From Edaphocola flava (GTDB taxonomy: Bacteria; Bacteroidota; Bacteroidia; Chitinophagales; Chitinophagaceae), in the NCBI RefSeq assembly GCF_004118155.1, contig NZ_SAIQ01000002.1:248001-312000 (forward strand): a DNA stretch of 64,000 nt, written 5' to 3'. The notes beneath the pieces were generated by a model. The model worked only from the letters and a program-made list of their open reading frames with translations. It did no database searches and was not told the origin of the DNA. A program made the position numbers and the translations under genes. This document shows, one piece after another, positions 33,971-43,425 of this stretch (positions within the stretch are counted from its first letter, which is position 1; each line of letters opens with the position of its first letter).

Positions 33971-35095
33971 ATGACTGAGAATAGTAATGTGTGTTTTGTT
34001 GTGGGTTTTAAGAGCTGTGTGTACACCCTTTTTTTTCTATTGTCGCCATGCTTTCTTTGGGCACAGGCAGAAGCTTTAAAGCAGGAAGCCGAGGCACCTG
34101 AACAATGGTATCAGCCCAATGTTGATACGGCAATGATCAATTTATATGATCGTACTTTCGGGTTGACGCTTTTTCTGCAGCAGAAAAATATCCGGCAGAA
34201 TTATAAATCATTGTCCGGTAAACCACATTTATCCTATGAGCCTAACCGCGGTACAGACCTGGGATTGGGCTTTATATATCGCTACCTCGCGCTGAGTGCC
34301 ACTTACGGTGTCATCGGAAATGTACCTAAAGATGCCATCAAGACGAAAAACTTCGATCTCCAGTCTCAGCTCCTGTTCAGAAGAGCAGTCTCCTTTCTGT
34401 ATGCACAATACTATAAAGGGTTTTTCACCGATCAGCAACCAATAGCGGCGCCTGCCGGAGTATATGCGCGTCCGGATATGAGCCATATTTTCCTGGGCAC
34501 CTCAACTTATTATGGTTTTAAGAAAGACTTTGCCTTTAACGGGAATATCTCGCCGGTACAATGGCAGCGCCAGTCCGGAGGTACACCATTTGTCAGCCTG
34601 GATGCTTATTTCGCTTTAAGCCGGGGAGATAGTGCGATGATACCAAAAGCTGTTGCAGCAGATTATTATAATGCCGGAATGCAGCACCAGCGCACCTGGA
34701 GCGTGGGTATTGGTGCCGGTTATGCGCATACTTTTGTGCTCGGGAAACACTTCTTCCTGACCGGTATTGCCGGGGTTAAAGTGCCGGTCAATTTTAGCCG
34801 GCAAACGTATGAGGATGGAAGTGTGCAGCAGGAGCGGAGCTCCAGTCTTACTTATGCACTTTGGGGCAGGGCAGGATACAATGCTGAGCGATGGAATATT
34901 GCACTGACGGCTACAAACAACCGGAATCCGCTGGGCGGAGATTTTTTTGCACCGGCATTTGCGGCGAATGTCGGATATTTGCGGCTGGGATATACTCAGC
35001 GGTTTACCATCGGTAAGAAGACCCGAAAGAAACTAAAACCTGTGGACAATCTGCTGGATATCCCGTATAAATTACTGGAACAAATTATACCTTAA
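33971..35095 (+). CDS. DUF4421 family outer-membrane-type protein
   Basis: 374 aa with a signal peptide (cleavage near L-W-A-Q-A, residue 33). The mature part alternates hydrophobic and polar residues with many aromatic strand ends (L-G-L-G-F-I-Y-R-Y-L-A-L-S-A-T-Y-G, V-G-I-G-A-G-Y-A-H-T-F-V), as in outer-membrane beta-barrels, and matches the DUF4421 pattern. Function unknown. Its stop codon abuts the rnhB start with no gap. Confidence 0.82.
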   Translation: MTENSNVCFVVGFKSCVYTLFFLLSPCFLWAQAEALKQEAEAPEQWYQPNVDTAMINLYDRTFGLTLFLQQKNIRQNYKSLSGKPHLSYEPNRGTDLGLGFIYRYLALSATYGVIGNVPKDAIKTKNFDLQSQLLFRRAVSFLYAQYYKGFFTDQQPIAAPAGVYARPDMSHIFLGTSTYYGFKKDFAFNGNISPVQWQRQSGGTPFVSLDAYFALSRGDSAMIPKAVAADYYNAGMQHQRTWSVGIGAGYAHTFVLGKHFFLTGIAGVKVPVNFSRQTYEDGSVQQERSSSLTYALWGRAGYNAERWNIALTATNNRNPLGGDFFAPAFAANVGYLRLGYTQRFTIGKKTRKKLKPVDNLLDIPYKLLEQIIP

Positions 35096-35698
35096 GTGTT
35101 AGCCTCATTCTATACAACAGACCTGATCGAAGCCGGATGCGATGAAGCCGGCAGAGGGTGTATTGCCGGTCCGGTTGTGGCAGCGGCCGTTATCCTTCCA
35201 AAAGATTTTGAGCACCCTCTGCTGAATGACAGCAAGCAGCTCACCGAGAGGGATCGCTTTACACTAAAACCGATCATAGAAGCAGCCGCACTGGCTTATG
35301 CCGTAACGTTTATCGATAATCATGAGATCGATCAGATCAATATTCTTAAAGCCTCTTTTAAAGCCATGCACGGAAGTGTGGACAAGCTTGCTATGCGGCC
35401 GGAACTTTTACTGATCGATGGCAACCGCTTCCCGGCTTACGTAGGCATACCACATGTCTGTATCGTAAAGGGAGATGGCAAGTATGCCAGCATTGCAGCA
35501 GCCAGTATACTGGCTAAAACATACCGCGATGAATATATGGATCAGTTATCTGATCAGCACCCGGAGTATGACTGGAAAACCAATAAAGGGTATCCTACAC
35601 CGTCACATAAACGGGTAACCATTAAGATGGGGTTTACCCCGTATCATAGAATAACCTTCAAATTGAATCCTCCAAAAGAAAAAAGCACTTCCGTATAA
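35096..35698 (+). CDS. rnhB: Ribonuclease HII
   Basis: 200 aa. The N-terminal G-C-D-E-A-G-R-G-C-I-A-G-P (D-E-A-G-R-G motif) supplies the first two acidic residues; L-L-I-D-G-N and the later S-I-A-A-A-S-I-L-A-K-T complete the family pattern. Removes ribonucleotides and RNA primers from DNA. The start is GTG 35096, directly after the previous TAA; TTG 35099 is possible. Translationally coupled to the DUF4421 gene. Confidence 0.95.
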   Translation: MLASFYTTDLIEAGCDEAGRGCIAGPVVAAAVILPKDFEHPLLNDSKQLTERDRFTLKPIIEAAALAYAVTFIDNHEIDQINILKASFKAMHGSVDKLAMRPELLLIDGNRFPAYVGIPHVCIVKGDGKYASIAAASILAKTYRDEYMDQLSDQHPEYDWKTNKGYPTPSHKRVTIKMGFTPYHRITFKLNPPKEKSTSV

Positions 35699-35711
35699 GA
35701 AGTGCTTTTTT
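35679..35711 (+). terminator. Terminator overlapping the 3' end of rnhB
   Basis: 12-bp stem AAAAAAGCACTT/AAGTGCTTTTTT; the rnhB stop codon lies inside the 9-base loop. Confidence 0.9.
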
Positions 35712-35728
35712 TTGTAAAACTATTTTCT

Positions 35729-36421
35729 TTAAATGAATTCGGCCAGTGCCTTATATAAGTCCTGTATTCCTTCACTGGCGGGCTTTTCGATAGCCTGCAC
35801 ATAAGGAGAGAATTTCATAGCGGGCAACTTTTTATCCAGTACAAATATCGGTTTGCCGTAAGGAACCAGATCTACCAGTCCGGCTGCAGGATATACCAGT
35901 AATGAAGTGCCGATTACGACAAATATATCTGCCTGCTGAACGATGGGCATGACCTCATATATTTTAGGAACGGCCTCTCCGAACCATACAATATGTGGCC
36001 TGAGCTGATGTCCGTCTGGAGCCAGATCTCCCAGCTGAATTTCGGTGCGGATATCATAAATAGTATCCTCATCGCCCACACTGCGCATTTTAAAGATCTC
36101 CCCGTGCAGGTGATGCACATTGGTAGAACCGGCGCGTTCATGCAGATCATCAATATTCTGTGTAATGATCGTTACCTCAAAATCCTTTTCCAGTGCGGCC
36201 AGTCCTATATGTCCTGCATTGGGTTGCGCCGCTGCACAGGCCTTCCTGCGAAAATTATAGAAGTTAAGGACCAGTTGCGGATCCCGGGCAAAAGCTTCGG
36301 GAGTGGCTACATCCTCAACCCGGTGATCTTCCCAGAGGCCGTCACCATCGCGGAAGGTCTTAAGACCGCTTTCTGCGCTGATACCGGCTCCTGAGAGGAT
36401 TACTAGTTTTGGTTTATTCAT
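35729..36421 (-). CDS. cobB: Sirtuin (NAD-dependent deacylase), zinc-ribbon-less class
   Basis: 230 aa from ATG 36421 (an ATG at 36436 would overlap the pump gene). NAD site S-G-A-G-I-S-A-E-S-G near residues 10-19, T-Q-N-I-D-D-L-H, and catalytic H-L-H-G-E. Y-N-F-R matches the Y-x-x-R pair of SIRT5/CobB-type desuccinylases. The four zinc cysteines of most sirtuins are absent: the region after H-L-H-G-E has none. It is the last gene behind the RND pump (4-base gap), so it is co-expressed with efflux. Removes acyl groups from lysines using NAD. Confidence 0.9.
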   Translation of the reverse strand: MNKPKLVILSGAGISAESGLKTFRDGDGLWEDHRVEDVATPEAFARDPQLVLNFYNFRRKACAAAQPNAGHIGLAALEKDFEVTIITQNIDDLHERAGSTNVHHLHGEIFKMRSVGDEDTIYDIRTEIQLGDLAPDGHQLRPHIVWFGEAVPKIYEVMPIVQQADIFVVIGTSLLVYPAAGLVDLVPYGKPIFVLDKKLPAMKFSPYVQAIEKPASEGIQDLYKALAEFI

Positions 36422-36425
36422 TTGA

Positions 36426-39400
36426 TTAGTGTGCATTTTTAATATCCATCTGGCGTTGCAGTACTTTCTTCACCAGTTTCTTTCTTCTGCGTCCACCAAC
36501 ACGGGTCATCAGTTTATCGATTACATAGTATACACAAGGTACCACGATCAGGGTCAGCAGCAGGGAGCTGGTCAGACCACCGATAATTACCCATGCCATA
36601 CCATTCTTCACTTCGGCACCACTACCACTCGCCAGGGCGATAGGTAACATACCGGTGATCATCGCGATGGTTGTCATCATGATCGGACGGAAACGTTCTT
36701 TACCCGCATCGACCAGGGCTTCTACAAGACCGGCACCTTCAGCCTTACGCTGATTGGTAAAGTCGACCAGGAGGATACCATTCTTGGCCACAAGCCCCAT
36801 CAGCATGATAAGACCGATCATCGCAAAGATCGTCATCTCATTCATTGTCAATGCCAGTGCCAGGAAGGCTCCGATCATCGCCAGCGGAAGGGCAAATAAT
36901 ACTACGAACGGATAGATCGCATTTTCATATAAGGCCACCATGATCAGGTATACCAGCAGGATACCGATACCCAGCGCTGCTAATAAGCTGGTGAAGGAAT
37001 CGGCCTGGTTGGCCAGGTTACCGATATACTCCCATGATACGCCGTCGCTGAATTTAAGTTTCTCAAATTTCTTGCTCAGTTCTTGTCCTACAGTACCTAC
37101 AGAACGACCGTTTACCGCTGCATTGATGGTGATAGAAGACAAACGGTTACTACGTTGTAATACCGATTCTCCCATTACTTCATTGATCGATGCAAACTGG
37201 TCCAGGGTGAATGATAATCCCTGCGCATTAACGAAGCTCAGTTTACGTACATTGTCGATATTGTTACGGTCCGATGCATCGTTCTGCACCATGATGTCAT
37301 ACTCATTACCGGCATAGGTAAATTTCGCATTATCATTACCACGGAAGGCATTGGAAACGGCACTGGCTACTTCACTAGGATTAATGCCATAGATCGCCAT
37401 TTTCTGTCTGTCCAGGCTGATCTCGATCTGGGGTTTCGGATTCTTGGTACTGAACTCTACATATTTGGTACCCGGCGTTTCTTCGATGAGTTTCTTCATC
37501 TCCAGTGCCGTTTTCTGTACTGTTGCACGATTAGGCCCTTTAACCAGTACCTGCACATCACTCTGTGCCGCATTACCCATGATATCCACCTCACTCACCG
37601 TTACTTTCGCGCCAGGAATAGTGCTTATGGTATCGAACATTTTCTTGGCAAATTCGCTGGTAGAGATCGTACGCTTTTTCTTGTCGATCAGTTTTACGTT
37701 GATCTCAGAAAGGTTACTGTTACTGGATGTAGCCATACCATTGCTGGAATAACCCACATTACTGAACAGGTCAATTACTTCCGGCTGGCTCAGCAGTATT
37801 TTTTCAGCCTGCTGTGTGCTCATGCTTGTCTGGTACAGAGAGGCCTGCGGCTCCAGTTCCAGCTTGATCACCATTTCCCCTTTATCACCCTTACTGATGA
37901 ATGATGCACCGATAAATCCGGCACCCATCAGGGAGAATGCACCTACCAGCAGCAGGATAGTGAAGATAAATACATAGCGTTTCTTTTTCAGACACCATTG
38001 CAGGAAATCGGTATATGCATCACGGATTTTCGTGATCTGGTTTTCAAACCAGATGTTGAATTTACCCCATGCAGTACGTTTGTCCAGGTGCACGATTTTC
38101 GCAAAACGGGAAGCCAGTAATGGTGTTAAGGTGAAACATACCATCAGACTCATCAGGGTAGAACATACAACCACCAATGCGAATTCACGCAGGATGTTAC
38201 CGATCATACCGGAGGTCAGCGCCATAGGTAAGAACACCACGACATCCACCAGGGTAATGGCCATCGCAGTAAAGCCGATCTCGGAACGACCGTCGATTGT
38301 AGCCTGACGCTTGTTTTTACCCATTTCCATATGGCGCATGATGTTCTCCAGGATTACGATAGAGTCATCCACAAGGATACCTACTACCAGGGAGAGGGCC
38401 ATCAGCGTCATCAGGTTCAGTGACATACCGAATACATACATAAAGATGAATGTAGGGATCATAGAAGCCGGAAGGGCAATGAGTACGAACAGGGAGCTAC
38501 GGATACTGTGTAAGAACAGCAGCATTACTACAGATACGATGATAATCGCCAGTACCAGGTCAAACATTACGGCATTGGCAGATTCCAATGTGTATGTACT
38601 CTGGTCAGATGAAATGTTGAATTTTAATTTATTGGCAGAATATGTTTTTTCCAGTTCTGCAATTTTAACCCGTATCAGTTTACTTACCTCTACCGCATTG
38701 GCATCGGTTTGTTTCATTACCTGGATACCAATAGAAGGTATACCATTGATGCGGTTGATCGCAGTTGCATCCTGCTGACCATCCATAACATCGGCAACAT
38801 CTTTCAGGCGCACATCACCACCGTCTGGGCTGCGCAGGATCACCATGTTTTTCAGCTGCTCAATATCATTAAATTTCGCATCAAATTTGATAGAGAACTG
38901 GTTGCTGTTGGTTTCTACCTTACCGGCAGGTGTAGACAGGGAAGCCAGGTTTACAATCTGAGCCAGCTGTGCAATGGTCATGTTATAAGCATTCAGCTTA
39001 TCTACATTCGCATTAATGTTGATCTGACGCTCGTTACCACCCACCAGGTTGATCTGACCCACACCAGGAATATTACCTAACTGTGGTTTGATCTGCTGGT
39101 CTACGATATCGTACAGGGTACGGTCATCAGTATTGGCCGATACACCCATACGGATTACCGGTACGTCATCAGAGGAGAATTTGTTTACAATAGAGCGATC
39201 CACATTATCCGGCAGGGTAGCTGCAATCTGGTCTACTTTTCTCTGGGCATCATTCTGTGCTTTGTTTACATCAGCATCAGCATTCAGCTCAATAGTGATC
39301 AGAGAAGCACCTTCCTGGCTGGATGAGCTGATACGCTTGATTCCTTCCAGAGAGGATACCGCATCCTCCAGGTGTTTGGTTACCGAAGTTTCGATCTCGT

Positions 39401-39572
39401 CTGCAGATGCACCGCGGTAAGTAGTCACGATGGATACTACGTTTGCGTCAAACTTAGGAAGCAGGTTGTAATTAAGACTTTTATATGATATGGCTCCAAA
39501 TAAGACCAGCACCACGAACACCACGGTGATCAGCAAGGGCCGGTTAATGGAGAGTTCCGTTAATTTTTTCAT
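36426..39572 (-). CDS. RND efflux pump, inner-membrane permease (AcrB/HAE1 family)
   Basis: 1048 aa, full-length. N-terminal cytoplasmic end and TM1 (P-L-L-I-T-V-V-F-V-V-L-V-L-F-G), porter domain with R-K-V-D-Q-I and similar repeats, TM4 with the proton-relay pair in V-V-G-I-L-V-D-D-S-I-V-I-L-E-N, and the second half repeating the layout, ending in M-A-W-V-I-I-G-G-L-T-S-S. Drug/proton antiport through a trimer coupled to the adaptor and TolC-type channel encoded next to it. Controlled by the MarR gene at the head of the operon. Confidence 0.96.
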   Translation of the reverse strand: MKKLTELSINRPLLITVVFVVLVLFGAISYKSLNYNLLPKFDANVVSIVTTYRGASADEIETSVTKHLEDAVSSLEGIKRISSSSQEGASLITIELNADADVNKAQNDAQRKVDQIAATLPDNVDRSIVNKFSSDDVPVIRMGVSANTDDRTLYDIVDQQIKPQLGNIPGVGQINLVGGNERQININANVDKLNAYNMTIAQLAQIVNLASLSTPAGKVETNSNQFSIKFDAKFNDIEQLKNMVILRSPDGGDVRLKDVADVMDGQQDATAINRINGIPSIGIQVMKQTDANAVEVSKLIRVKIAELEKTYSANKLKFNISSDQSTYTLESANAVMFDLVLAIIIVSVVMLLFLHSIRSSLFVLIALPASMIPTFIFMYVFGMSLNLMTLMALSLVVGILVDDSIVILENIMRHMEMGKNKRQATIDGRSEIGFTAMAITLVDVVVFLPMALTSGMIGNILREFALVVVCSTLMSLMVCFTLTPLLASRFAKIVHLDKRTAWGKFNIWFENQITKIRDAYTDFLQWCLKKKRYVFIFTILLLVGAFSLMGAGFIGASFISKGDKGEMVIKLELEPQASLYQTSMSTQQAEKILLSQPEVIDLFSNVGYSSNGMATSSNSNLSEINVKLIDKKKRTISTSEFAKKMFDTISTIPGAKVTVSEVDIMGNAAQSDVQVLVKGPNRATVQKTALEMKKLIEETPGTKYVEFSTKNPKPQIEISLDRQKMAIYGINPSEVASAVSNAFRGNDNAKFTYAGNEYDIMVQNDASDRNNIDNVRKLSFVNAQGLSFTLDQFASINEVMGESVLQRSNRLSSITINAAVNGRSVGTVGQELSKKFEKLKFSDGVSWEYIGNLANQADSFTSLLAALGIGILLVYLIMVALYENAIYPFVVLFALPLAMIGAFLALALTMNEMTIFAMIGLIMLMGLVAKNGILLVDFTNQRKAEGAGLVEALVDAGKERFRPIMMTTIAMITGMLPIALASGSGAEVKNGMAWVIIGGLTSSLLLTLIVVPCVYYVIDKLMTRVGGRRRKKLVKKVLQRQMDIKNAH

Positions 39573-39638
39573 TGACTATTTTTTATACACTGTTTATAAT
39601 AGGTTAGCCTCTTGAGCGCGATGCGCTCCCTTCTGTGT

Positions 39639-40700
39639 CTATTTTACGGCTTTTACCAATGAACCGTTCTTGATATTGATCTGTCCGCTTACGATTACCT
39701 GTGCACCCTCTTCCAGTCCGCTCATCACCTCAACCTGGTTACCGATCTCTCTTCCGATTAATACATCTTTCAGTACCGCTTTGTTATTTTCAATTACGTA
39801 TACTTTAGGTGTTTTCAGACCCTGAGTCAGTGCTGTTCTCGGGATCAGCATCATATAACCACTGCCTTTCTTGTTGAAGTTTACGCTTACAGTAGTTCCG
39901 GATTTTAAAGGATAGCTGCGGTTGTTTTGCAACAGGATCTCAACAGGGTAGTTATGCGTAGCATCGCCCTGGTTGCTGATGAAGGTAATGGTACCGCTGA
40001 AGGTCTGGCCACTGTATATATCCGTAGTGATGGTTACTTTATCACCGATTTTCAAACCATAAGCATCATTTTCGCTCACCATTACATTTACTTTCAGCTG
40101 AGAGATGTCAACGATATGGCCTAATGGAGTACCCGGACTTACATATTCACCTGGTTCTTTCAGTTTGCTTACTACTTGTCCGCTGATTGGTGCTTTGATA
40201 GAATTGTCCGCAATCTGCTTGTTCAGTAATTCGATCTGAGTAGTTGCATTATCTCTTTGGTATTTAGCATCCTGGTAGTTTACTTCAGTAGCCGCTTCGC
40301 CTTCCAGCAGGTTTTTGTAGCGGGTAAAGTCTTTGTCTGCTTTAGCTTTGGTCAGTTCAGCCTGTCTCAGGTTGATCGTTTGCTGACGGCTGTCTACCTG
40401 TGCAACAGTACCACCCTGGCTTACATAGCTACCCAGGTTGAAGTTTACAGAAACCAGTTTACCGCCAGATACCGCCATGATGTCCGCTTCGCGGTTAGGG
40501 ATCAGGTTACCAGTTTTGGTCAGTGCATCAGTTACCATTTCTTTTGCTACAGTGGCTACTGTAACCGGAATAGCTACTTCAGATTTTACCTCAGGCTTAT
40601 TCTTGTCGTCTATTTTCTTTTTATTCGAAGAAAGTTTCCAGCCGATCGCAACAGCTACTACGATCAGGATGAGTACAGGAAGGATGATTCTCTTATTCAT
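39639..40700 (-). CDS. RND efflux periplasmic adaptor (HlyD/MFP family)
   Basis: 353 aa. Single N-terminal membrane helix (I-I-L-P-V-L-I-L-I-V-V-A-V-A-I-G-W), lipoyl halves around G-S-Y-V-S-Q-G-G-T-V-A-Q-V-D and I-K-A-P-I-S-G-Q-V-V, a coiled hairpin between them (R-Q-A-E-L-T-K-A-K-A-D-K) and a beta-barrel. Bridges pump and outer-membrane channel. A small inverted repeat GAGCGC-GAT-GCGCTC (39614-39628) sits in the gap before the pump gene and may tune expression. Confidence 0.95.
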   Translation of the reverse strand: MNKRIILPVLILIVVAVAIGWKLSSNKKKIDDKNKPEVKSEVAIPVTVATVAKEMVTDALTKTGNLIPNREADIMAVSGGKLVSVNFNLGSYVSQGGTVAQVDSRQQTINLRQAELTKAKADKDFTRYKNLLEGEAATEVNYQDAKYQRDNATTQIELLNKQIADNSIKAPISGQVVSKLKEPGEYVSPGTPLGHIVDISQLKVNVMVSENDAYGLKIGDKVTITTDIYSGQTFSGTITFISNQGDATHNYPVEILLQNNRSYPLKSGTTVSVNFNKKGSGYMMLIPRTALTQGLKTPKVYVIENNKAVLKDVLIGREIGNQVEVMSGLEEGAQVIVSGQINIKNGSLVKAVK

Positions 40701-40739
40701 AACTAAATGATGATTTGTTTTGTTTGTTTTAAGTATTGA

Positions 40740-42086
40740 TTATAGTTGCTCAAAATATTCGTCTAAGGTTCCGTTCGCCTTCTTCAGTTCTATCTCGGCC
40801 AGGTAAAAATCCAGCAGCGACTGTATATAGTTGTTCTGTGCCTGCTGGTAAGAGTTTTCCGCATTCAGCAGATCGGTCAGTGTAGCGATACCTTCTTTAT
40901 GTTGGGTCGAAACATTGGCATATACTTCGTTAGCCAGGTCCATATTAGCCTTATTGGTAGCGATGGTGCTTTGTGCACGGTTATAAGCCAGACCTGCATT
41001 CTGGTACGTTAGCGTTTGTTGCTCTTCGCTCAGTTTCAGGTTTTCTTCTGCATTTTTGTAGTCGATATCCGCCATTTTGTATTGGGCATCTCTTCTGAAA
41101 CCGGTAAACAGGCTCCAGTTGAATTTCAACCCTACCACAGCAAAGTCATATAATGAACTGTATGCAGCACCAACGTTGTTGCCGAATCCGTTAGCCCCGT
41201 AGCGTGCATAAAAAGCAAGGGTAGGGTAGCGGCCATCGCGGATATTTTTACGGTTGATGTCCAGCAGGCTCAGTTGCGTCTGATTCAGCCGGTAATCAAT
41301 CGTTTTCTTGTAATCAAATCCAGGAGCGCCACCGGCCAGTACGGTTTTCGGATTCAGCCATTTGGCCGTATCGCTCAGCAGCAGTTCTTCTGTCATTGCC
41401 TTACCCAGGTGAAACTTCAGCGTGTTCAGTGCCAGTTCATAAGAGTTGCGGGTTACAGAGATCTGTGATTCCGTATTGTTCAGGTTTACCTGTACCTGTT
41501 TTACATCAATCTTTTTTGATACCCCTTCCTTCGCTCTTAATTGTGCGATCGCCAGGGTTTTCTCCATGCGTTCTTTATTATCCTCCAGCAGATCCAGTTG
41601 CTTTTGGGTAATGATGATTTTATAATATGCAGTAGCAATATTATAGATCACGCCCTGGCGGTTCAGCTCTTCGTTCAGCGCAGCCATTGCAATATTGGGC
41701 TTACGTGCTTTCAGACCGGTAATCGCAGCCTGGTTGAAGATCGGTTGGTCCAGCTGTACACTATGAGTAGAGTTGTACTGGGTACCGAAGCTTACCTTCT
41801 GGGCCGGAGTACCCGGGCCAAATGTTCCGGCAGGAATAACAGTTACCGGAAGTTTCAGGTTATCGTCCAGTCCCGCATTAACATTTACCTGTGGCAGGTA
41901 AGTAGAGAGTGCTTCTCTGGCCTTTTGTTCTGCCTGCAGGCGGTTATTATTATAGATCGTAATGCTGCGGTTATGTTTCAGTCCGTATGCAATGCTCTCT
42001 TTCAGTGTAAAGGATTCTTGCGCATATGCGCCGGCTCCGGAGGCAAGTGTAGCTGCCAGGAGTAAGGTTTTGAAAGTTAGCTTCAT
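40740..42086 (-). CDS. TolC family outer-membrane efflux channel
   Basis: 448 aa from ATG 42086, with a signal peptide (cleavage near A-G-A-Y-A-Q). Two OEP repeats of long helices: S-F-T-L-K-E-S-I-A-Y-G-L-K-H-N-R-S and V-Q-V-N-L-N-N-T-E-S in the first half, Q-Q-T-L-T-Y-Q-N-A-G-L-A-Y-N-R-A-Q and L-T-D-L-L-N-A-E-N-S-Y-Q-Q-A-Q in the second. Forms the exit duct for the RND pump. Second gene of the operon, 14 bases after marR. Confidence 0.94.
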   Translation of the reverse strand: MKLTFKTLLLAATLASGAGAYAQESFTLKESIAYGLKHNRSITIYNNNRLQAEQKAREALSTYLPQVNVNAGLDDNLKLPVTVIPAGTFGPGTPAQKVSFGTQYNSTHSVQLDQPIFNQAAITGLKARKPNIAMAALNEELNRQGVIYNIATAYYKIIITQKQLDLLEDNKERMEKTLAIAQLRAKEGVSKKIDVKQVQVNLNNTESQISVTRNSYELALNTLKFHLGKAMTEELLLSDTAKWLNPKTVLAGGAPGFDYKKTIDYRLNQTQLSLLDINRKNIRDGRYPTLAFYARYGANGFGNNVGAAYSSLYDFAVVGLKFNWSLFTGFRRDAQYKMADIDYKNAEENLKLSEEQQTLTYQNAGLAYNRAQSTIATNKANMDLANEVYANVSTQHKEGIATLTDLLNAENSYQQAQNNYIQSLLDFYLAEIELKKANGTLDEYFEQL

Positions 42087-42100
42087 CTTATTGGGTATAA

Positions 42101-42604
42101 TTATGAATGTTTGATAGGTTGACAATGATGATCGTACTGTAAATCGGGTAGGCCGGCAATCATATTATCGGCCAGGGTTTTGAGGGAGCTTGTCAGCTGG
42201 TCCAGATCTGTAGTCGCTATTTCACGCAGCGTATGATCTACTTTATTGATCACTTCATTGATCAGGTGTACCGCATGTTCTCCTTCTTTGGTAAGGCTTA
42301 CCTGGTTGGCACGCTTATCTACAGGATTGGGTTTGATGGTTACCAGGCCGTTTTTTTCCAGGTTACTGATGGTCCTCTTTACAGAAGCCTTATCTCTGCA
42401 CAGGGTATTGGCTACCTCTTGCTGAGAAAGATTCTCATGAAGATAGATCGCCATAAATACCGGCAACTGATCTACCTGGATGGGTATCTGGGACTCGGAA
42501 ATAAACTTGCTGGTCATCCTGTGAGAGGCTACCAATATTTTCCTGAGCTGCCCGAAGAACGAGTTCTCGAGGCCTTCCAGGAAATTTTTCTTAATACTAT
42601 TCAC
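42101..42604 (-). CDS. MarR family transcriptional regulator of the efflux operon
   Basis: 167 aa from GTG 42604, chosen because the operon's promoter element ends at 42622; an in-frame TTG at 42652 would lie upstream of the transcript start. Winged-helix core: L-S-Q-Q-E-V-A-N-T-L-C-R-D-K-A-S-V-K-R-T-I-S-N-L-E-K-N-G-L-V (recognition helix) then P-N-P-V-D-K-R-A-N-Q-V-S-L-T-K-E-G (wing, with the D-K-R of MarR proteins). Likely represses its own operon through the palindrome covering the promoter, released by a small ligand. Confidence 0.92.
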   Translation of the reverse strand: MNSIKKNFLEGLENSFFGQLRKILVASHRMTSKFISESQIPIQVDQLPVFMAIYLHENLSQQEVANTLCRDKASVKRTISNLEKNGLVTIKPNPVDKRANQVSLTKEGEHAVHLINEVINKVDHTLREIATTDLDQLTSSLKTLADNMIAGLPDLQYDHHCQPIKHS

Positions 42605-42621
42605 GCTTGCAAAAATTTTCG

Positions 42622-42656
42622 CAAAGGTAAATTTGGTTGATATGTCAACCAAATTT
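42622..42656 (-). promoter_or_regulatory. Efflux operon promoter covered by a MarR-type palindromic operator
   Basis: Minus-strand TACCTTTG (42629-42622) with TTG at 42648-42646 (16-base spacer). A palindrome with perfect 12-base arms AAATTTGGTTGA-N4-TCAACCAAATTT (42629-42656) spans the whole spacer and -33 element. Start codon GTG lies 17 bases downstream of the element. A bound dimer would block polymerase. Confidence 0.85.
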
Positions 42657-42767
42657 ATTTTATCCCTGAATAGGAAATGTTTTGTGTAAGGAATTGATTT
42701 TCAATGTAAAATTGAACATTCGACACTTTTTGAGTAAGTGTTTATAACAAAATATTATGATTTTGCC

Positions 42768-43421
42768 TTAAGGACGGACCAAAAGCTTTTCACATACCAC
42801 TTTGCTGAATGTCTCCGGTGCATTACTGCCCACGGTCAGCTGCATACTGCCATCATAAGGTTCTATATGGTGCACGGTAATGAAATCGCCAAGTTTGATC
42901 TGCTTCGTATTCAGAAATTTAAGAAAATCGTCAGAAGAATGGGTTACAGCGCTTAATACTACCTTATCGCCTTCCTTGCACTCGCTCAGGTTTACATAAG
43001 ACAGCCACTCGATCTCCCCGCTTTTATTAGGTATGGGAGAACCGTGCGGGTCCGCTTTCGGAAAGCCGAGCATAGCGTCCATCCGGTCAAAAAAAAGTGG
43101 TGCGTGCAGGTGTTCAATCTGTTCTGCTATTTCGTGTACCTCTTCCCACCCGAAGCCCATTTTATCAACCAGGAACATTTCCGTAAGGCGATGCTTGCGT
43201 ATGATTAACGCAGCCTGTTTTTTCCCTTCTTTGGTCAGTTTTATGGGTTTGTAACTTTCGTATTCTACCAGTTTTTTCTCAAACAGCTTTTTCATCATAC
43301 TGTTTACCGTGGGCATTTTAATATTCAGGTGCTTACTCAGGTCATTGACATTAACAGCACCCGATTCTCCGGCAATCAGGTATAAAGCTTTGAGATAATT
43401 TTCTTCGGCTAAAGAATACAT
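42768..43421 (-). CDS. DtxR/MntR family metal-dependent transcriptional regulator
   Basis: 217 aa. The N-terminal winged helix reads E-E-N-Y-L-K-A-L-Y-L, V-N-V-N-D-L-S-K-H-L-N-I-K-M-P-T-V-N-S-M-M-K-K-L (with the P-T-V-N-S recognition helix). The metal-binding dimer domain has E-x-x-H-x-x-A-E-x-I-E-H-L (about 95-107). A C-terminal FeoA/SH3-like domain follows (residues ~150-217). Senses Mn2+ or Fe2+ and represses transporter genes, none of which are adjacent. A TATCTTTG element ends 4 bases before the ATG: likely a leaderless mRNA. Confidence 0.92.
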   Translation of the reverse strand: MYSLAEENYLKALYLIAGESGAVNVNDLSKHLNIKMPTVNSMMKKLFEKKLVEYESYKPIKLTKEGKKQAALIIRKHRLTEMFLVDKMGFGWEEVHEIAEQIEHLHAPLFFDRMDAMLGFPKADPHGSPIPNKSGEIEWLSYVNLSECKEGDKVVLSAVTHSSDDFLKFLNTKQIKLGDFITVHHIEPYDGSMQLTVGSNAPETFSKVVCEKLLVRP

Positions 43422-43425
43422 GGCA

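Noticed and set aside
36940-39420. Several 90-155 aa plus-strand frames opposite the RND pump
   Set aside because: Shadows of a well-conserved coding sequence; none has a recognisable domain or promoter.
39614-39628. Hairpin GAGCGC-GAT-GCGCTC as a terminator between adaptor and pump genes
   Set aside because: Stem is only 6 bp without a T tract, and the genes clearly form one operon; at most an attenuator.
42604-42652. Upstream TTG start of the MarR gene
   Set aside because: It falls upstream of the -10-like element and inside the operator, so it would not be on the transcript; GTG 42604 is preferred.
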